DNA of 64,000 bases, from assembly GCF_000374865.1 (NCBI RefSeq), contig NZ_KB895459.1:115370-179369 (forward strand), in the 5' to 3' direction. The notes beneath the pieces were generated by a model, which saw only the letters and a program-made list of their open reading frames with translations, did no database searches and was not told the origin of the DNA. The stretch is from Arthrobacter sp. 135MFCol5.1. GTDB lineage: Bacteria > Actinomycetota > Actinomycetes > Actinomycetales > Micrococcaceae. Positions within the stretch are counted from its first letter, which is position 1, and every line of letters begins with the position of its first letter. The translations under genes were made by a program, and so were the position numbers. Below, piece by piece: positions 26,447 to 34,699 of the stretch.

Positions 26447-27784
26447 TTAGATCGGCAGGACGCCGAGGATGATGAGCACGCCAATGACCAGGAGGGGTAG
26501 GGCGTAGTGGGTGAGGAGGCGGGCGAAAGTCTTGAGGGGGTTCACGTCTGCAATGCCGCAGGCCACGTAGAGCGGTGCCCCGCCGGGTGGAACCGCGGCC
26601 TCGCAGGAAGAGAACACCAGGACGGCGACGGCCGCGGTGGTGGCCGGAACGCCGGCCGCGACGAGGGCTGCGACGCCGACTGTTCCGACGGCGGCCATGG
26701 TGGCCGTGGCGGAGAGCGGGGCCGCCACGGCGATGACGATCAGCCCGATCAGGATGGCGAGCAGCCACAGCGGGAGGTTCATCCCGTTCAGCAGCGCGGT
26801 CATCTGCTTGGGTAGGCCGGTGTAGGCCAGGGCATTGGCGCCGGCGAAGGCGAAAAGCACCGTAACCCCGACGATCCCGAAGCGCGGGGCTGAGCCGTGC
26901 AGCAGTTCGGCCCAGGCGCGGCCGGTGCGTGGCAGTTGCTTCCGGCCCAGCAGGGCACCGGTGATGAGCAGGACCACGGGGATCCAGACGATCACGCTGA
27001 CAGATTTGCTGACGTCGCCGCCGGTCCAGTCGGAGAGCGCCGAGGTGAGGAACCCGGAGGTGATGGCCAGCGGGATGGCGACGACGACGAACAGCAGGAG
27101 CATGGCCCAGCCCTGGCCGAACGCGGCGCGGACGGACAGGCGGTGGGCGGCGTCCAGGGGTGCCATCCCGCTTTTGCGGATCAGCAGCCAGGTCACGATA
27201 AGCCGGTGGAGGAAGCACCACAGGCCGCCGAAGAGCAGCGGCAGGACCAGGGCGTTGATGTTAAGCAGGGGCCCCACCGTGGCGGAGCCGACCAGGACGA
27301 ACATGGAGGCGCTGAACGGGAAGGTGATGCCCATTCCGGCGTTCCCGGCCACCAGGGTTGCGGCCGCGGGCTTGTCGAGCTTGGACTTTTCCATCCAAGG
27401 GATGGTGACCGACCCCACGGTGGCAGCGATGGCAGCCTGGTTGTGGACCACGCCGCCCAGCCCGGCCGAGGCCACCGTCGAAACCCAGGCTGGCCCGCCC
27501 TTGACCCCGCCGATCAGCGAGTTGAGCAGGTCGATCAGTCGGTCCAGGATTCCGGCCTTGTCCAGCAGGTAGCCCATGAAGACGAAGGCCATGGTGGCGT
27601 AGACGATTTCGTCGGTCGCGGCCGAGTAGAGTGCGGACCAGCCCGCCTGTGCTGCAGCGGCGCCGGTGAACGGGAGGACCACCAGGAATCCCAGGATCAT
27701 GGCTTCGCCGACGCTGCGCTTGATTAGAGTGGTCCAGAGGAGGATGACGGCAAGGTATGCCCCGAGGGCCCAGATGCCGATCAT
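26447..27784 (-). CDS. TRAP-type (DctM-like) large permease
   Basis: A 445-residue, highly hydrophobic protein with about 12 membrane segments. The C-terminal PPGGAPLYVACGIADVNP and GVVHNQAAIAATVGSVTIPW regions resemble the re-entrant motifs of DctM/ion-transporter superfamily proteins. No DctP-type binding protein is nearby, so it may work as a secondary transporter with the 85-residue partner alone. Last enzyme downstream is the cyclase, suggesting uptake of its substrate. Confidence 0.8.
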   Translation of the reverse strand: MIGIWALGAYLAVILLWTTLIKRSVGEAMILGFLVVLPFTGAAAAQAGWSALYSAATDEIVYATMAFVFMGYLLDKAGILDRLIDLLNSLIGGVKGGPAWVSTVASAGLGGVVHNQAAIAATVGSVTIPWMEKSKLDKPAAATLVAGNAGMGITFPFSASMFVLVGSATVGPLLNINALVLPLLFGGLWCFLHRLIVTWLLIRKSGMAPLDAAHRLSVRAAFGQGWAMLLLFVVVAIPLAITSGFLTSALSDWTGGDVSKSVSVIVWIPVVLLITGALLGRKQLPRTGRAWAELLHGSAPRFGIVGVTVLFAFAGANALAYTGLPKQMTALLNGMNLPLWLLAILIGLIVIAVAAPLSATATMAAVGTVGVAALVAAGVPATTAAVAVLVFSSCEAAVPPGGAPLYVACGIADVNPLKTFARLLTHYALPLLVIGVLIILGVLPI

Positions 27785-27867
27785 ATTCCTGCCCCTGACG
27801 TTGCAGCGTCGTTCTTTTCGTGGTTTGTCATAACAAGCCTCTTCATTGATTCTGTCCGACCACCGGG

Positions 27868-28650
27868 TCAGCGCAATACCGGGGCCACGTTGTGCTCAGC
27901 GATGCGGGCATGTGCCGCTGCAGAGGCTGTGGTCATCTCCGCGGCCACTCCGAGTTCGGAAAGGTAGCTGGCGGTTTCCTGCATTTCCCGTGACCGGCGC
28001 AGTGCATGCTTGGCGGTGCCGGTCACGAAGCGGTCGATCACGGCCTGGCCGTCTCCGGCAAGCTGGTTGGCGATCTGGCCGCGGATCCAGTCTTCCAAAC
28101 CTGCGGCTTTCCCGGCGTTGACGGCTTCGACCACGACGGCGGCCAGGCCCTTCATCAGGACGCTGCGGAGCAGCTTGTGCGCCATGGCCGCCCCTGGCTC
28201 CCCCTCGGTGATTTCGACGGCGACGCCCAGCGGGCGCAGTAGGTCAGCCACGGCCTGGGATCCCGGGCCGCTGACCATCAACGGTGTCTTTTCGCCCAGT
28301 GCCGAGATGGGCCCCAGGATTGCTACGTCAGCGAAGTTGGCTTTGCTGGGCAGGTGGCCCAGCTCGCGCATGACCGTTGGGGACGAGGATGTGAAGTCCG
28401 CGTAGGTGCTGCCGGCGTCAAGGACCGGCAGGCACTCCTGGGCCACGCTCCAGGCTGCCGCGGCCCCGGTCATGACAAGGACGATGTCCGCCCCTTCACA
28501 GGCCGCTGCAGCGGTGGCGGCGCGGGTGACGCCGGCGGGTGTGGACGGGGCCACTGGGTCGAACCCGGTGACGGTGTGGCCGGCAGCGGTGAGTGCTGCG
28601 GCGTAGGTGGCGCCGGCTTCGCCGAGGCCAATGACGGTGCATGCTGTCAT
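27868..28650 (-). CDS. Beta-hydroxyacid dehydrogenase with DUF1932 C-terminus, second copy
   Basis: A 260-residue paralogue of the dehydrogenase at 21191. It has the same VIGLGEAG nucleotide-binding start, YADFTSSSP, VAILGPISALG, the AMAHKLLRSVLMKGLAAVVVEAV helix with the catalytic Lys, and a DUF1932-type tail (GTAKHALRRSREMQ). The pair likely performs parallel or sequential steps in two loci. It starts the minus operon opposite the second IclR gene. Confidence 0.9.
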   Translation of the reverse strand: MTACTVIGLGEAGATYAAALTAAGHTVTGFDPVAPSTPAGVTRAATAAAACEGADIVLVMTGAAAAWSVAQECLPVLDAGSTYADFTSSSPTVMRELGHLPSKANFADVAILGPISALGEKTPLMVSGPGSQAVADLLRPLGVAVEITEGEPGAAMAHKLLRSVLMKGLAAVVVEAVNAGKAAGLEDWIRGQIANQLAGDGQAVIDRFVTGTAKHALRRSREMQETASYLSELGVAAEMTTASAAAHARIAEHNVAPVLR

Positions 28651-28687
28651 GGGATTGATGTCTTTCTCGCTTGGAGGGATACGTCAG

Positions 28688-28924
28688 CTAGGAGCGGGCG
28701 GCGACGATGGCCTGGCGGCGGTCGGTTTTGTCGGTGAAGACTGCTCCCGATGCTTGGACTACGGCGGCCGCCTGTTTTTGCGGGGTATGACCGCCATGCT
28801 GTTGTCGGGCAGATAGCTGGACTACAGGCTTATGGCCTTCATCTTCTTTTCGGCTTTGGCGTCCCCCATCGCCTTTGGATGTGCGCTTCGCGCTTCGGCT
28901 GCGCGTTTCGAGGGTTTTTGTCAT
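28688..28924 (-). CDS. Possible small basic protein
   Basis: A 78-codon frame rich in Lys, Arg, Gln and Ser, preceded by GGAG at a reasonable distance, between the IclR operator pair and the dehydrogenase start. No family recognised; it may be a leader region instead. Low confidence. Confidence 0.3.
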   Translation of the reverse strand: MTKTLETRSRSAKRTSKGDGGRQSRKEDEGHKPVVQLSARQQHGGHTPQKQAAAVVQASGAVFTDKTDRRQAIVAARS

Positions 28925-28969
28925 CAGGTGACTCCGTTGTCAGTGGTCCTTCGTCGATCGCACCCTAGA

Positions 28970-28986
28970 ATTCCATAAGGTGAAAT
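28970..28986. promoter_or_regulatory. Candidate operator of IclR 2, site A
   Basis: ATTCCA-TAAGG-TGAAAT: 6-bp arms with one mismatch and a 5-bp spacer, the same geometry as the first IclR motif. Upstream of the minus-strand dehydrogenase/permease operon. Confidence 0.5.
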
Positions 28987-29043
28987 AGCTTTACGTCTAA
29001 AGAAATAGTGACACCGGGCACACGCGCTGTCAAACGCAATGGG

Positions 29044-29060
29044 ATTACATAGGATGGAAT
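29044..29060. promoter_or_regulatory. Candidate operator of IclR 2, site B
   Basis: ATTACA-TAGGA-TGGAAT: same 6-5-6 design with one mismatch, overlapping the start region of the IclR gene at 29062. With site A it brackets the divergent promoters. Confidence 0.52.
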
Positions 29061-29061
29061 G

Positions 29062-29865
29062 ATGACCACGCAAGCAAGCACCGGCGAGCCGACCCCCGAC
29101 GAGACGGCCCCGAAAGCCTCCAATATGCGCTCGCTCAGCCGAGCCTTGGAGGTCTTCGCCGAGCTTCAGCGGGCTGAGAGGCCGCAGCGCCTGAGCGATT
29201 TGGCCAGATCCTGCGGGATGAGCCTGCCCACCACGTTGAGGATCCTCCGCGTGCTGCAGGATTTCGGCATGGTCAGCCAGACGGATAAGTCCTACCGGGT
29301 AGGCCCGGCGGTGCTTCCGGCAGCGAGGAGCTTCCTGGAAAATAACCCCTTGGTTGTGTTCTCCCGCCCCATCCTGCAGCAGCTGGCGACCCAGACGGGG
29401 CTGACCGCCTCCTTGTACACCCGCCTTGGCTACGAACGCATCCTCGTAGCACGGGTGGATGGAGAGGCTCCGCTTCGCTACGATCTTCCGCTGGGCAAGC
29501 GGCTCCCCCTCACATCGGGCGCCGGCGGCAAAATTCTTATTGCTGCAACGCCGCCCGAAGAGTTGCGGGAGGTAGTCCGGTTCGCCGTGGCCGCAGGCTA
29601 TGAGCCGCAGACGTTCACCGTTGAGGAGTTACAGTCACGACTGCCGGACAGCACTGCCGACTTCGCATACTCCGCCGATGAGCGCGCTACGGGCGTGCAC
29701 TCCGCGGCAGTCGCGGTCCCCGATAGGGCGGGCCGGCGCACAGAATCAATCGCCCTGACCAGCCCCGTCGAAGCTGCCACTGAAGCCACTGTCATGGCCG
29801 GGGTTCCGGAGCTCCGCCGCGCGGCAGCAAGGCTGGCAGAGCTCCTTGAGGGCTCTGTCTACTGA
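29062..29865 (+). CDS. IclR-family transcriptional regulator 2
   Basis: About 267 residues with a winged helix (MRSLSRALEVFAEL, LSDLARSCGMSLPTTLRILRVL) and an effector domain (RILVARVDGEAPLRYDLPLGKRLPLTSGAGGKIL). Clearly paralogous to regulator 1. Divergent from the dehydrogenase/permease/cyclase operon, which it likely controls together with itself. A hairpin GCCGCC/GGCGGC follows at 29877-29897. The start is either of two adjacent ATGs at 29059 and 29062. Confidence 0.93.
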   Translation: MTTQASTGEPTPDETAPKASNMRSLSRALEVFAELQRAERPQRLSDLARSCGMSLPTTLRILRVLQDFGMVSQTDKSYRVGPAVLPAARSFLENNPLVVFSRPILQQLATQTGLTASLYTRLGYERILVARVDGEAPLRYDLPLGKRLPLTSGAGGKILIAATPPEELREVVRFAVAAGYEPQTFTVEELQSRLPDSTADFAYSADERATGVHSAAVAVPDRAGRRTESIALTSPVEAATEATVMAGVPELRRAAARLAELLEGSVY

Positions 29866-30181
29866 CGCCCCCCAAAGCCGCCACTCGTAAGGGCGGCATT
29901 GCCGCTGACAACAAGTGGCCGCTTGTGCTGGAATCTCGTCAACGACGGGGTCGGCGCGGCCCTGCCCCTCCCCCGAAAAATGCTGCCAAAGCTTATTAGG
30001 ACAACGTCTGTCAATCAAGGGAACACCCCAACCTGACGTCAGATGGACCACCAGAAGACCGTCGGAATAGGGTCCGGAAGCAGTTTCTGCACATGCGGAT
30101 CGGGTAGGTCTTAGATTCAAAATGGACAGCTCTGGCCTTTCACCCGCTCTAACGGCGTCCCCCGGTGGGGTCGGCGAGACG
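29866..30181. other. No gene recognised
   Basis: This stretch between regulator 2 and the old end of the NERD gene holds a short GC-rich hairpin (29877-29897) that may end IclR transcription. Nothing else is recognisable. Confidence 0.4.
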
Positions 30182-30223
30182 TCACGCAGGCTTGAACCGC
30201 GAGGCCAGTGATTTACGGATTTC

Positions 30224-30372
30224 CGCCACGTCAAGATCCCCGGCTGACTGTTCCGTGAGCTCCTTTGCTAATCGTTTTGGCCAGACCACGTGAACGCCAC
30301 GTCAAGATCCCCGGCTGACTGTTCCGTGAGCTCCTTTGCTAATCGTTTTGGCCAGACCACGTGAACGCCACG
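30224..30372. repeat. 71-bp tandem duplication in the NERD gene
   Basis: Two exact copies of a 71-bp unit (30224-30294 and 30295-30365) plus a 7-base start of a third (CGCCACG). Seventy-one is not a multiple of three, so the duplication changes the frame at the 3' end of the NERD gene. Perfect identity indicates a recent event. Confidence 0.93.
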
Positions 30373-31074
30373 AGTCGAGAACGCTCCCCCGATCAGCGGC
30401 CAGTCTGCTTCTATGAAGCAGAGCGCTCCGGTGACCGGAACATCCCCGACGAGGTCGCGCACGACGTCGAGCTGCCTAAGCACGCCATCAACCAGTGCCG
30501 TGCGATCTCGGCGGCCAACGAGGAGCTTTTCGACACGTGGGCGAAGGATGCCACCTTCGATCCTCAATTCAGGCCGTCCTTTGTATCTCTTGGCATCGAT
30601 CAGCCAAATGCCACTAGGAGTGATGGCAATGTGGTCGATATTGGCCTTTGAACCTGGGATGCGGCGGTCATGGAGAACAGCCAGGCCATCGGCGGCCAAG
30701 GCATCCAGCCGGGCGCCCAGGCGCTCCTCACCGATCGCGCCTCGATCCCAGGACTTGGTGTGTGGCCTCTCGCCCGCGAGGGCGACTGCAATGCCTCCTA
30801 AGCGACCCCACTTCTCGCGGAGCTTTTCCTGGTCCTTCGCCTTTCGGCGCTCATATTCGCGTCGGGCGGACGACCCCGCTACTCCGGGCTCAACGGTAAA
30901 CGACTCATCACTAGGTGGTGTTAGATCGGGGTACCTGGTTGCCGAAGCGTCTGTGGCACACTTCAGGCAGAGGACGGTCTTCGTGTCGCTCTCGTAGATC
31001 GCATTTGTCCCGGGAGTAAGGGACGCGCCGCAGCTTCGACACGATCCGGCGTACCTGAGCCTCATCTGCTTCAT
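30268..31074 (-). CDS. NERD-domain (nuclease-related) protein with an altered C-terminus
   Basis: About 268 residues. An N-terminal zinc-ribbon-like part (CRSCGASLTPG then CLKCATD) precedes a charged linker. The NERD domain has GAIGEERLGARLDALA, VLHDRRIPGSKANIDHIAI and GIWLIDAKRYKGRPE, the nuclease-like acidic/Lys core. The usual Arthrobacter version ends EIRKSLASRFKPA; that ending is still encoded at 30182-30227, but a 71-bp tandem duplication shifted the frame so the protein now ends FTWSGQND. Start ATG 31074 or 31065; neither has a strong ribosome site. NERD proteins may process DNA; the role is uncertain. Confidence 0.82.
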   Translation of the reverse strand: MKQMRLRYAGSCRSCGASLTPGTNAIYESDTKTVLCLKCATDASATRYPDLTPPSDESFTVEPGVAGSSARREYERRKAKDQEKLREKWGRLGGIAVALAGERPHTKSWDRGAIGEERLGARLDALAADGLAVLHDRRIPGSKANIDHIAITPSGIWLIDAKRYKGRPELRIEGGILRPRVEKLLVGRRDRTALVDGVLRQLDVVRDLVGDVPVTGALCFIEADWPLIGGAFSTRGVHVVWPKRLAKELTEQSAGDLDVAFTWSGQND

Positions 31075-31308
31075 AAGAGTGGACTTTGAGTATGCGGGAA
31101 CCCAAACTGAGGATCGAGCACGGCTTCTAGTTCGCGGTGGTGCTTGCCCATGACGCAATCCTCACCCATGGCAGGAGAGTTTTCGGTGTATTCCGCGCGG
31201 GCGGCGCCCAAAGTGCCCGCGACAATCCATAGTCACTTGCCAATAAACCTAAGCATGCTTACTATAGGGGCAGTCGAAGGGGATCGGCTTTGTGGGGAAT
31301 GGGAAAAC

Positions 31309-31344
31309 GGAAAGGCGCGCTCCGCGACCGGAGCGCGCCTTTCC
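31309..31344 (-). terminator. Terminator of the organosulfur operon
   Basis: A 14-bp perfect stem (31309-31322 and 31331-31344, loop CGCGACCG), read from the minus strand and followed by GTTTTCCC. It lies 54 bp past the flavin monooxygenase stop. The rest of 31075-31397 shows no gene. Confidence 0.85.
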
Positions 31345-31397
31345 CCTGTCATAACCTGGCGGCGGCAGTACAGACGTCCGCAGATTGCCCCGCGGCG

Positions 31398-32741
31398 CTA
31401 TGCGGGCACAGGCTCCAGGCTGCGGGTATTGGCGGGTTTGGACAGGCCGAAATGCTCCCTGAGCGTTTGTCCTGAGTACTCGCGGCGAAATAGTCCGCGG
31501 GCCTGGAGGATGGGTACGACGTGGTCCACGAAGGTGTCCAGCCCGGAGGGCAATACGGGTGGCATGATGTTGAACCCGTCCGCGGCTCCGGCTTCGAACC
31601 ACTCCTGGATCGCGTCGGCCACTTGGTTGGGGGTGCCGGCGAATGTCCGGTGCCCGCGGCCGCCGCCGAGCCGCCCGATGAGCTGCCGCACGGTGAGGTG
31701 TTCCCGGCGGGCGAGGTTCACAATCAGGGTGTACCTGCTCTTGGCGCCCTCAATAGCGTCTTCCGAGGGCAGATCGTCAGGCAGTTGGGCGTCCAGCTTC
31801 AGGGACGCCGCCGGAACACGCAAGACCCCGGCGAGCTGGTTGCGGGCGTATTCGGGCAGGATCAGGTCATCGAGTTCCTGCTCGAGCCGGCGCGCTTCCT
31901 CCTGGGTTGAAGCGATGACCGGAACGATACCGGGCAGGATCTTGATCGCTTCCGGATCCCGGCCGGCTGCCGCTGTGCGCTGCTTGAGGTCTGCGTAGAA
32001 GCCCTGGGCGTCCCCGAGGGTCTGGTGTGCGGTGAAGACCGCTTCGGCGTAGCGGGCGGCGAAGTCCTTGCCGTTCTCCGAGGAGCCGGCCTGCACGATC
32101 ACGGGGTGTCCTTGCGGGGATCTTGGGACGTCCAGGGCGCCCTCGACTTGGAAGTGCCGGCCGTGGTGGTTGGCCGGGTGTACCCGGGTGTTGTCCGCCC
32201 AGATGCCGGCTGCCTTGTCGGCCACGATGGCGTCGTCGTCCCAGCTGTTCCAGAGCTTCGTGGCGACGTCGAGGAACTCTGCGGCACGTTCGTATCGTTC
32301 GCTGTGGGCAGGCTGGCCGGCCAGGGAGAAGTTCTTCGCTGCCGCGTCCCCCGCGGTGGTCACGACGTTCCATCCGGCCCTGCCGCCGCTGATCTGGTCG
32401 ACCGAGGCGAAACGGCGGGCGAGGTTGTACGGTTCGTTGTACGTGGTGGAAGCGGTTGCAATGAGTCCGATCCGTTCCGTGACGGCGGCTATCGCGGCGA
32501 GCAGGACGGTGGGTTCCAGGCTCCCGTAGGGCCGCTGGGTGACGTCGCCGTGCAACACCGGGGAGTCAGCGAAGAAGATGGAATCCAGTTTCCCGCGTTC
32601 GGCGGTCTGCGCCAGCCGCTGGAAGTGGGCCACGTCGATCCCTGCATGGCTGTCGCTTTCGGGCAGCCGCCATGATGCCTCGTGGTGGCCGGTGCTCATC
32701 AGGAACGCGTTGAGGTGGAGCTGCCTCTGCCCGGCGGTCAT
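31398..32741 (-). CDS. LLM-class FMN-dependent monooxygenase (NtaA/SnaA/DszA type)
   Basis: A 447-residue luciferase-like monooxygenase: HLNAFLMSTGHHEASWR at the start, IFFADSPVLHG, EPTVLLAAIAAVTERIGLIATASTTYNEPYNLARRFASVDQISGGRAGWNVVTT and SPQGHPVIVQAGSSENGKDFAA are all typical of the two-component NtaA/DszA group. It uses reduced FMN from a partner reductase, absent here. It is the last gene of an operon for organosulfur compounds, so it probably cleaves a C-S bond in an alkane- or arylsulfonate or sulfone. Confidence 0.93.
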   Translation of the reverse strand: MTAGQRQLHLNAFLMSTGHHEASWRLPESDSHAGIDVAHFQRLAQTAERGKLDSIFFADSPVLHGDVTQRPYGSLEPTVLLAAIAAVTERIGLIATASTTYNEPYNLARRFASVDQISGGRAGWNVVTTAGDAAAKNFSLAGQPAHSERYERAAEFLDVATKLWNSWDDDAIVADKAAGIWADNTRVHPANHHGRHFQVEGALDVPRSPQGHPVIVQAGSSENGKDFAARYAEAVFTAHQTLGDAQGFYADLKQRTAAAGRDPEAIKILPGIVPVIASTQEEARRLEQELDDLILPEYARNQLAGVLRVPAASLKLDAQLPDDLPSEDAIEGAKSRYTLIVNLARREHLTVRQLIGRLGGGRGHRTFAGTPNQVADAIQEWFEAGAADGFNIMPPVLPSGLDTFVDHVVPILQARGLFRREYSGQTLREHFGLSKPANTRSLEPVPA

Positions 32742-33688
32742 CGCTGTGCCCCGGCGAACGCGGCCCCGTCAAGGACGACGGTTTCGGAGTAGGATGACGA
32801 GTCTCCCTTGATGGATGTGCTGTGGCGGCCGTCCACCCCGACCGGGATGTCCCCTGCGATGGTGACCCGGTTCAACGTGCGCGGCTGTCCGTCGTAGTTG
32901 TCCGGGGCGTAGTGCTGGGTGATGCGGTTATCAAAGAGGACCAGCTGGTTCGGTTCCCAGTTCACCCGGACCACGTTTTCCGGGCGGGTGATGTAGGCCT
33001 GCAGGAGCCGGAGGATGTCTTTGGATTCGGTGTTGGACAGCCCCACGATCCGAAGCCGCTGGGCGAACCCGCCGATGAACAGGCCCCTCTCCCCCGTCAG
33101 CGGGTGGACCCGGACCACCGGGTGGGCAGTTTCGAAGTGGATGCGGGTGAACTCTTTGCGGCGTTCCTCGGCGTTGGCATGTTCGAGGTTCTTGGGGACA
33201 GAGTAGTCGTAGTCGTTGGTGTGGATGGCCCAGAGAGTGTCCGCGAAGTTCCGCAGCTCTTCGGGGAGGTCCTGATAGGCGCCGGCAGAGGACGCGATGA
33301 GGGTCTCCCCACCGTAGGCCGGCAGGGTAATGCTGCGCAGCGTGGATGCCTGGGGCGGGTTCACGACGAAGGTGACGTCGGTGTGCCAGTTGTTGGCGCT
33401 GCCGTTTTCGCTGTCCACCGGAAGCACGGCCGGTTTGCCGTCCACGGACGCAACCGTGGGGTGGGCGTTGGTCAGCGGGCCGAAGCGGCTGGCGAAGCGG
33501 ACCTGCGCGTCGTCGTCGAGCACGTTGGCTTCCCGGAAGACGAGGGCCTTGTGTTCGTTCAACGCTGCGCGGATCTGGGCGATGGTGGTTTCGCTCAGAT
33601 CCGCGCTGAGGTCCAGTCCGCGGATTTCCGCGCCGATGCGGGAGCCCAGCTTGGTGAACTCGAGCTTGGTTTCAGTGATGACGGACAT
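32738..33688 (-). CDS. TauD/TfdA-family Fe(II)/2-oxoglutarate dioxygenase
   Basis: A 316-residue taurine/alkylsulfate-type dioxygenase. Iron ligands are H102 and D104 (NNWHTDV) and H259 (FDNRITQHYAPDNY), with R270 in the 2-oxoglutarate site. It hydroxylates next to the sulfonate or sulfate so that sulfite or sulfate is released. Coupled to the flavin monooxygenase by an ATGA overlap and to the transporter upstream, so sulfur scavenging is the evident role; taurine versus sulfate ester cannot be separated by eye. Confidence 0.92.
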   Translation of the reverse strand: MSVITETKLEFTKLGSRIGAEIRGLDLSADLSETTIAQIRAALNEHKALVFREANVLDDDAQVRFASRFGPLTNAHPTVASVDGKPAVLPVDSENGSANNWHTDVTFVVNPPQASTLRSITLPAYGGETLIASSAGAYQDLPEELRNFADTLWAIHTNDYDYSVPKNLEHANAEERRKEFTRIHFETAHPVVRVHPLTGERGLFIGGFAQRLRIVGLSNTESKDILRLLQAYITRPENVVRVNWEPNQLVLFDNRITQHYAPDNYDGQPRTLNRVTIAGDIPVGVDGRHSTSIKGDSSSYSETVVLDGAAFAGAQR

Positions 33689-33787
33689 GATGGTTTCCTT
33701 TGCAGTTCAGTACGTTTCAGGTCAATACGTTGGCGGTGCGGTGCGGTGCGGTGTGTTTGTGGTTCAAGGTGGTGTGTGCCGGGATGG

Positions 33788-34699
33788 TTAGCCGTTCCCG
33801 ACGCCGACGGCGGTCCGCCAGCCGGAAAAGTGGCGTTCGACCCCGACGAGCAGGTAGTTCACTGCCAGGCCGAGCAGCGAAACGGTCAGGATGCCGGCGT
33901 ACATCTCGGGGATGAGGAAGCTGCTTTGTGAGTTGACGATGAGGTAGCCGAGTCCTGCCTTGGCCCCGACCATCTCGGCGGCGATGAGGACAAGAATTGA
34001 TGAGGTGCCGGCCATCCGGATGCCGGTGAAAATGGTGGGGACCGCTGAGGGAAGGATGACTTTCTGGAAAAGGGTGAAGTTAGACAGTCCCAAGGAGCGT
34101 GCCGCACGGATCAACAAGGGGTCTACGGTCCTGACCCCGGCGATGGTGTTCAGGAGCACCGGAAAAAAGGCGGCGTAGGCGACGATGCTGATCTTGGAGG
34201 TTTCGCCGATCCCCAGTAGCAGCGTGAATACCGGGAGCAGGGCCAACGCTGCGGTGTTCCGGAAGACTTCAAGCAGGGGGTTCAGGAACCGGTCAAGGGC
34301 TCCGTACCAGGCAACCAGCAGGCCCAGGACGACGGCCGACACTACGGCGATGCCGAATCCGCTCGCGGAGCGGGTGAGGCTGGCGGCCAGGTGGTTCTGC
34401 AGTTGGCCCCTGGCGATCAATGAGCCCAGCGAGGCTAGGACATCATGCAGGGGCGGCAGGAACACCCGGGTCGAGGAAGGGGCGAGATAGAGCGGACCGA
34501 GTTCCCACAGAAGCAGGAACAACAGGATCGCACCGGCCCGCCAGAGGGCCCGGCCGCCGTTTAGGGCTCCGCGTTGGATCCGGGAAAGAGCCGTGACTGT
34601 TGCAGGATTTTTGTGCCGTGTCCGGTCACCGGCCGTGGGCGGGGTTGCCGAGGCTTGGGTGGTGGTGTGTGTGTCTGTGGTCAGGGTGGGGGCGCTCAT
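33788..34699 (-). CDS. SsuC-type ABC transporter permease (organosulfur)
   Basis: 303 residues with about six membrane segments after a disordered N-terminus. The binding-protein-dependent permease loop reads AARSLGLSNFTLFQKVILPSAVPTIFTGIRMAGT and ends in EMVGAKAGLGYLIVNSQS, as in SsuC/TauC. It makes the membrane channel for the importer with the genes at 34699 and 35598. The start overlaps the ATPase stop. Confidence 0.92.
   Translation of the reverse strand: MSAPTLTTDTHTTTQASATPPTAGDRTRHKNPATVTALSRIQRGALNGGRALWRAGAILLFLLLWELGPLYLAPSSTRVFLPPLHDVLASLGSLIARGQLQNHLAASLTRSASGFGIAVVSAVVLGLLVAWYGALDRFLNPLLEVFRNTAALALLPVFTLLLGIGETSKISIVAYAAFFPVLLNTIAGVRTVDPLLIRAARSLGLSNFTLFQKVILPSAVPTIFTGIRMAGTSSILVLIAAEMVGAKAGLGYLIVNSQSSFLIPEMYAGILTVSLLGLAVNYLLVGVERHFSGWRTAVGVGNG

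Noticed and set aside
32822..33931. Plus-strand frame opposite the TauD-type gene
   Set aside because: Complement shadow; iron-ligand motifs are on the minus strand.
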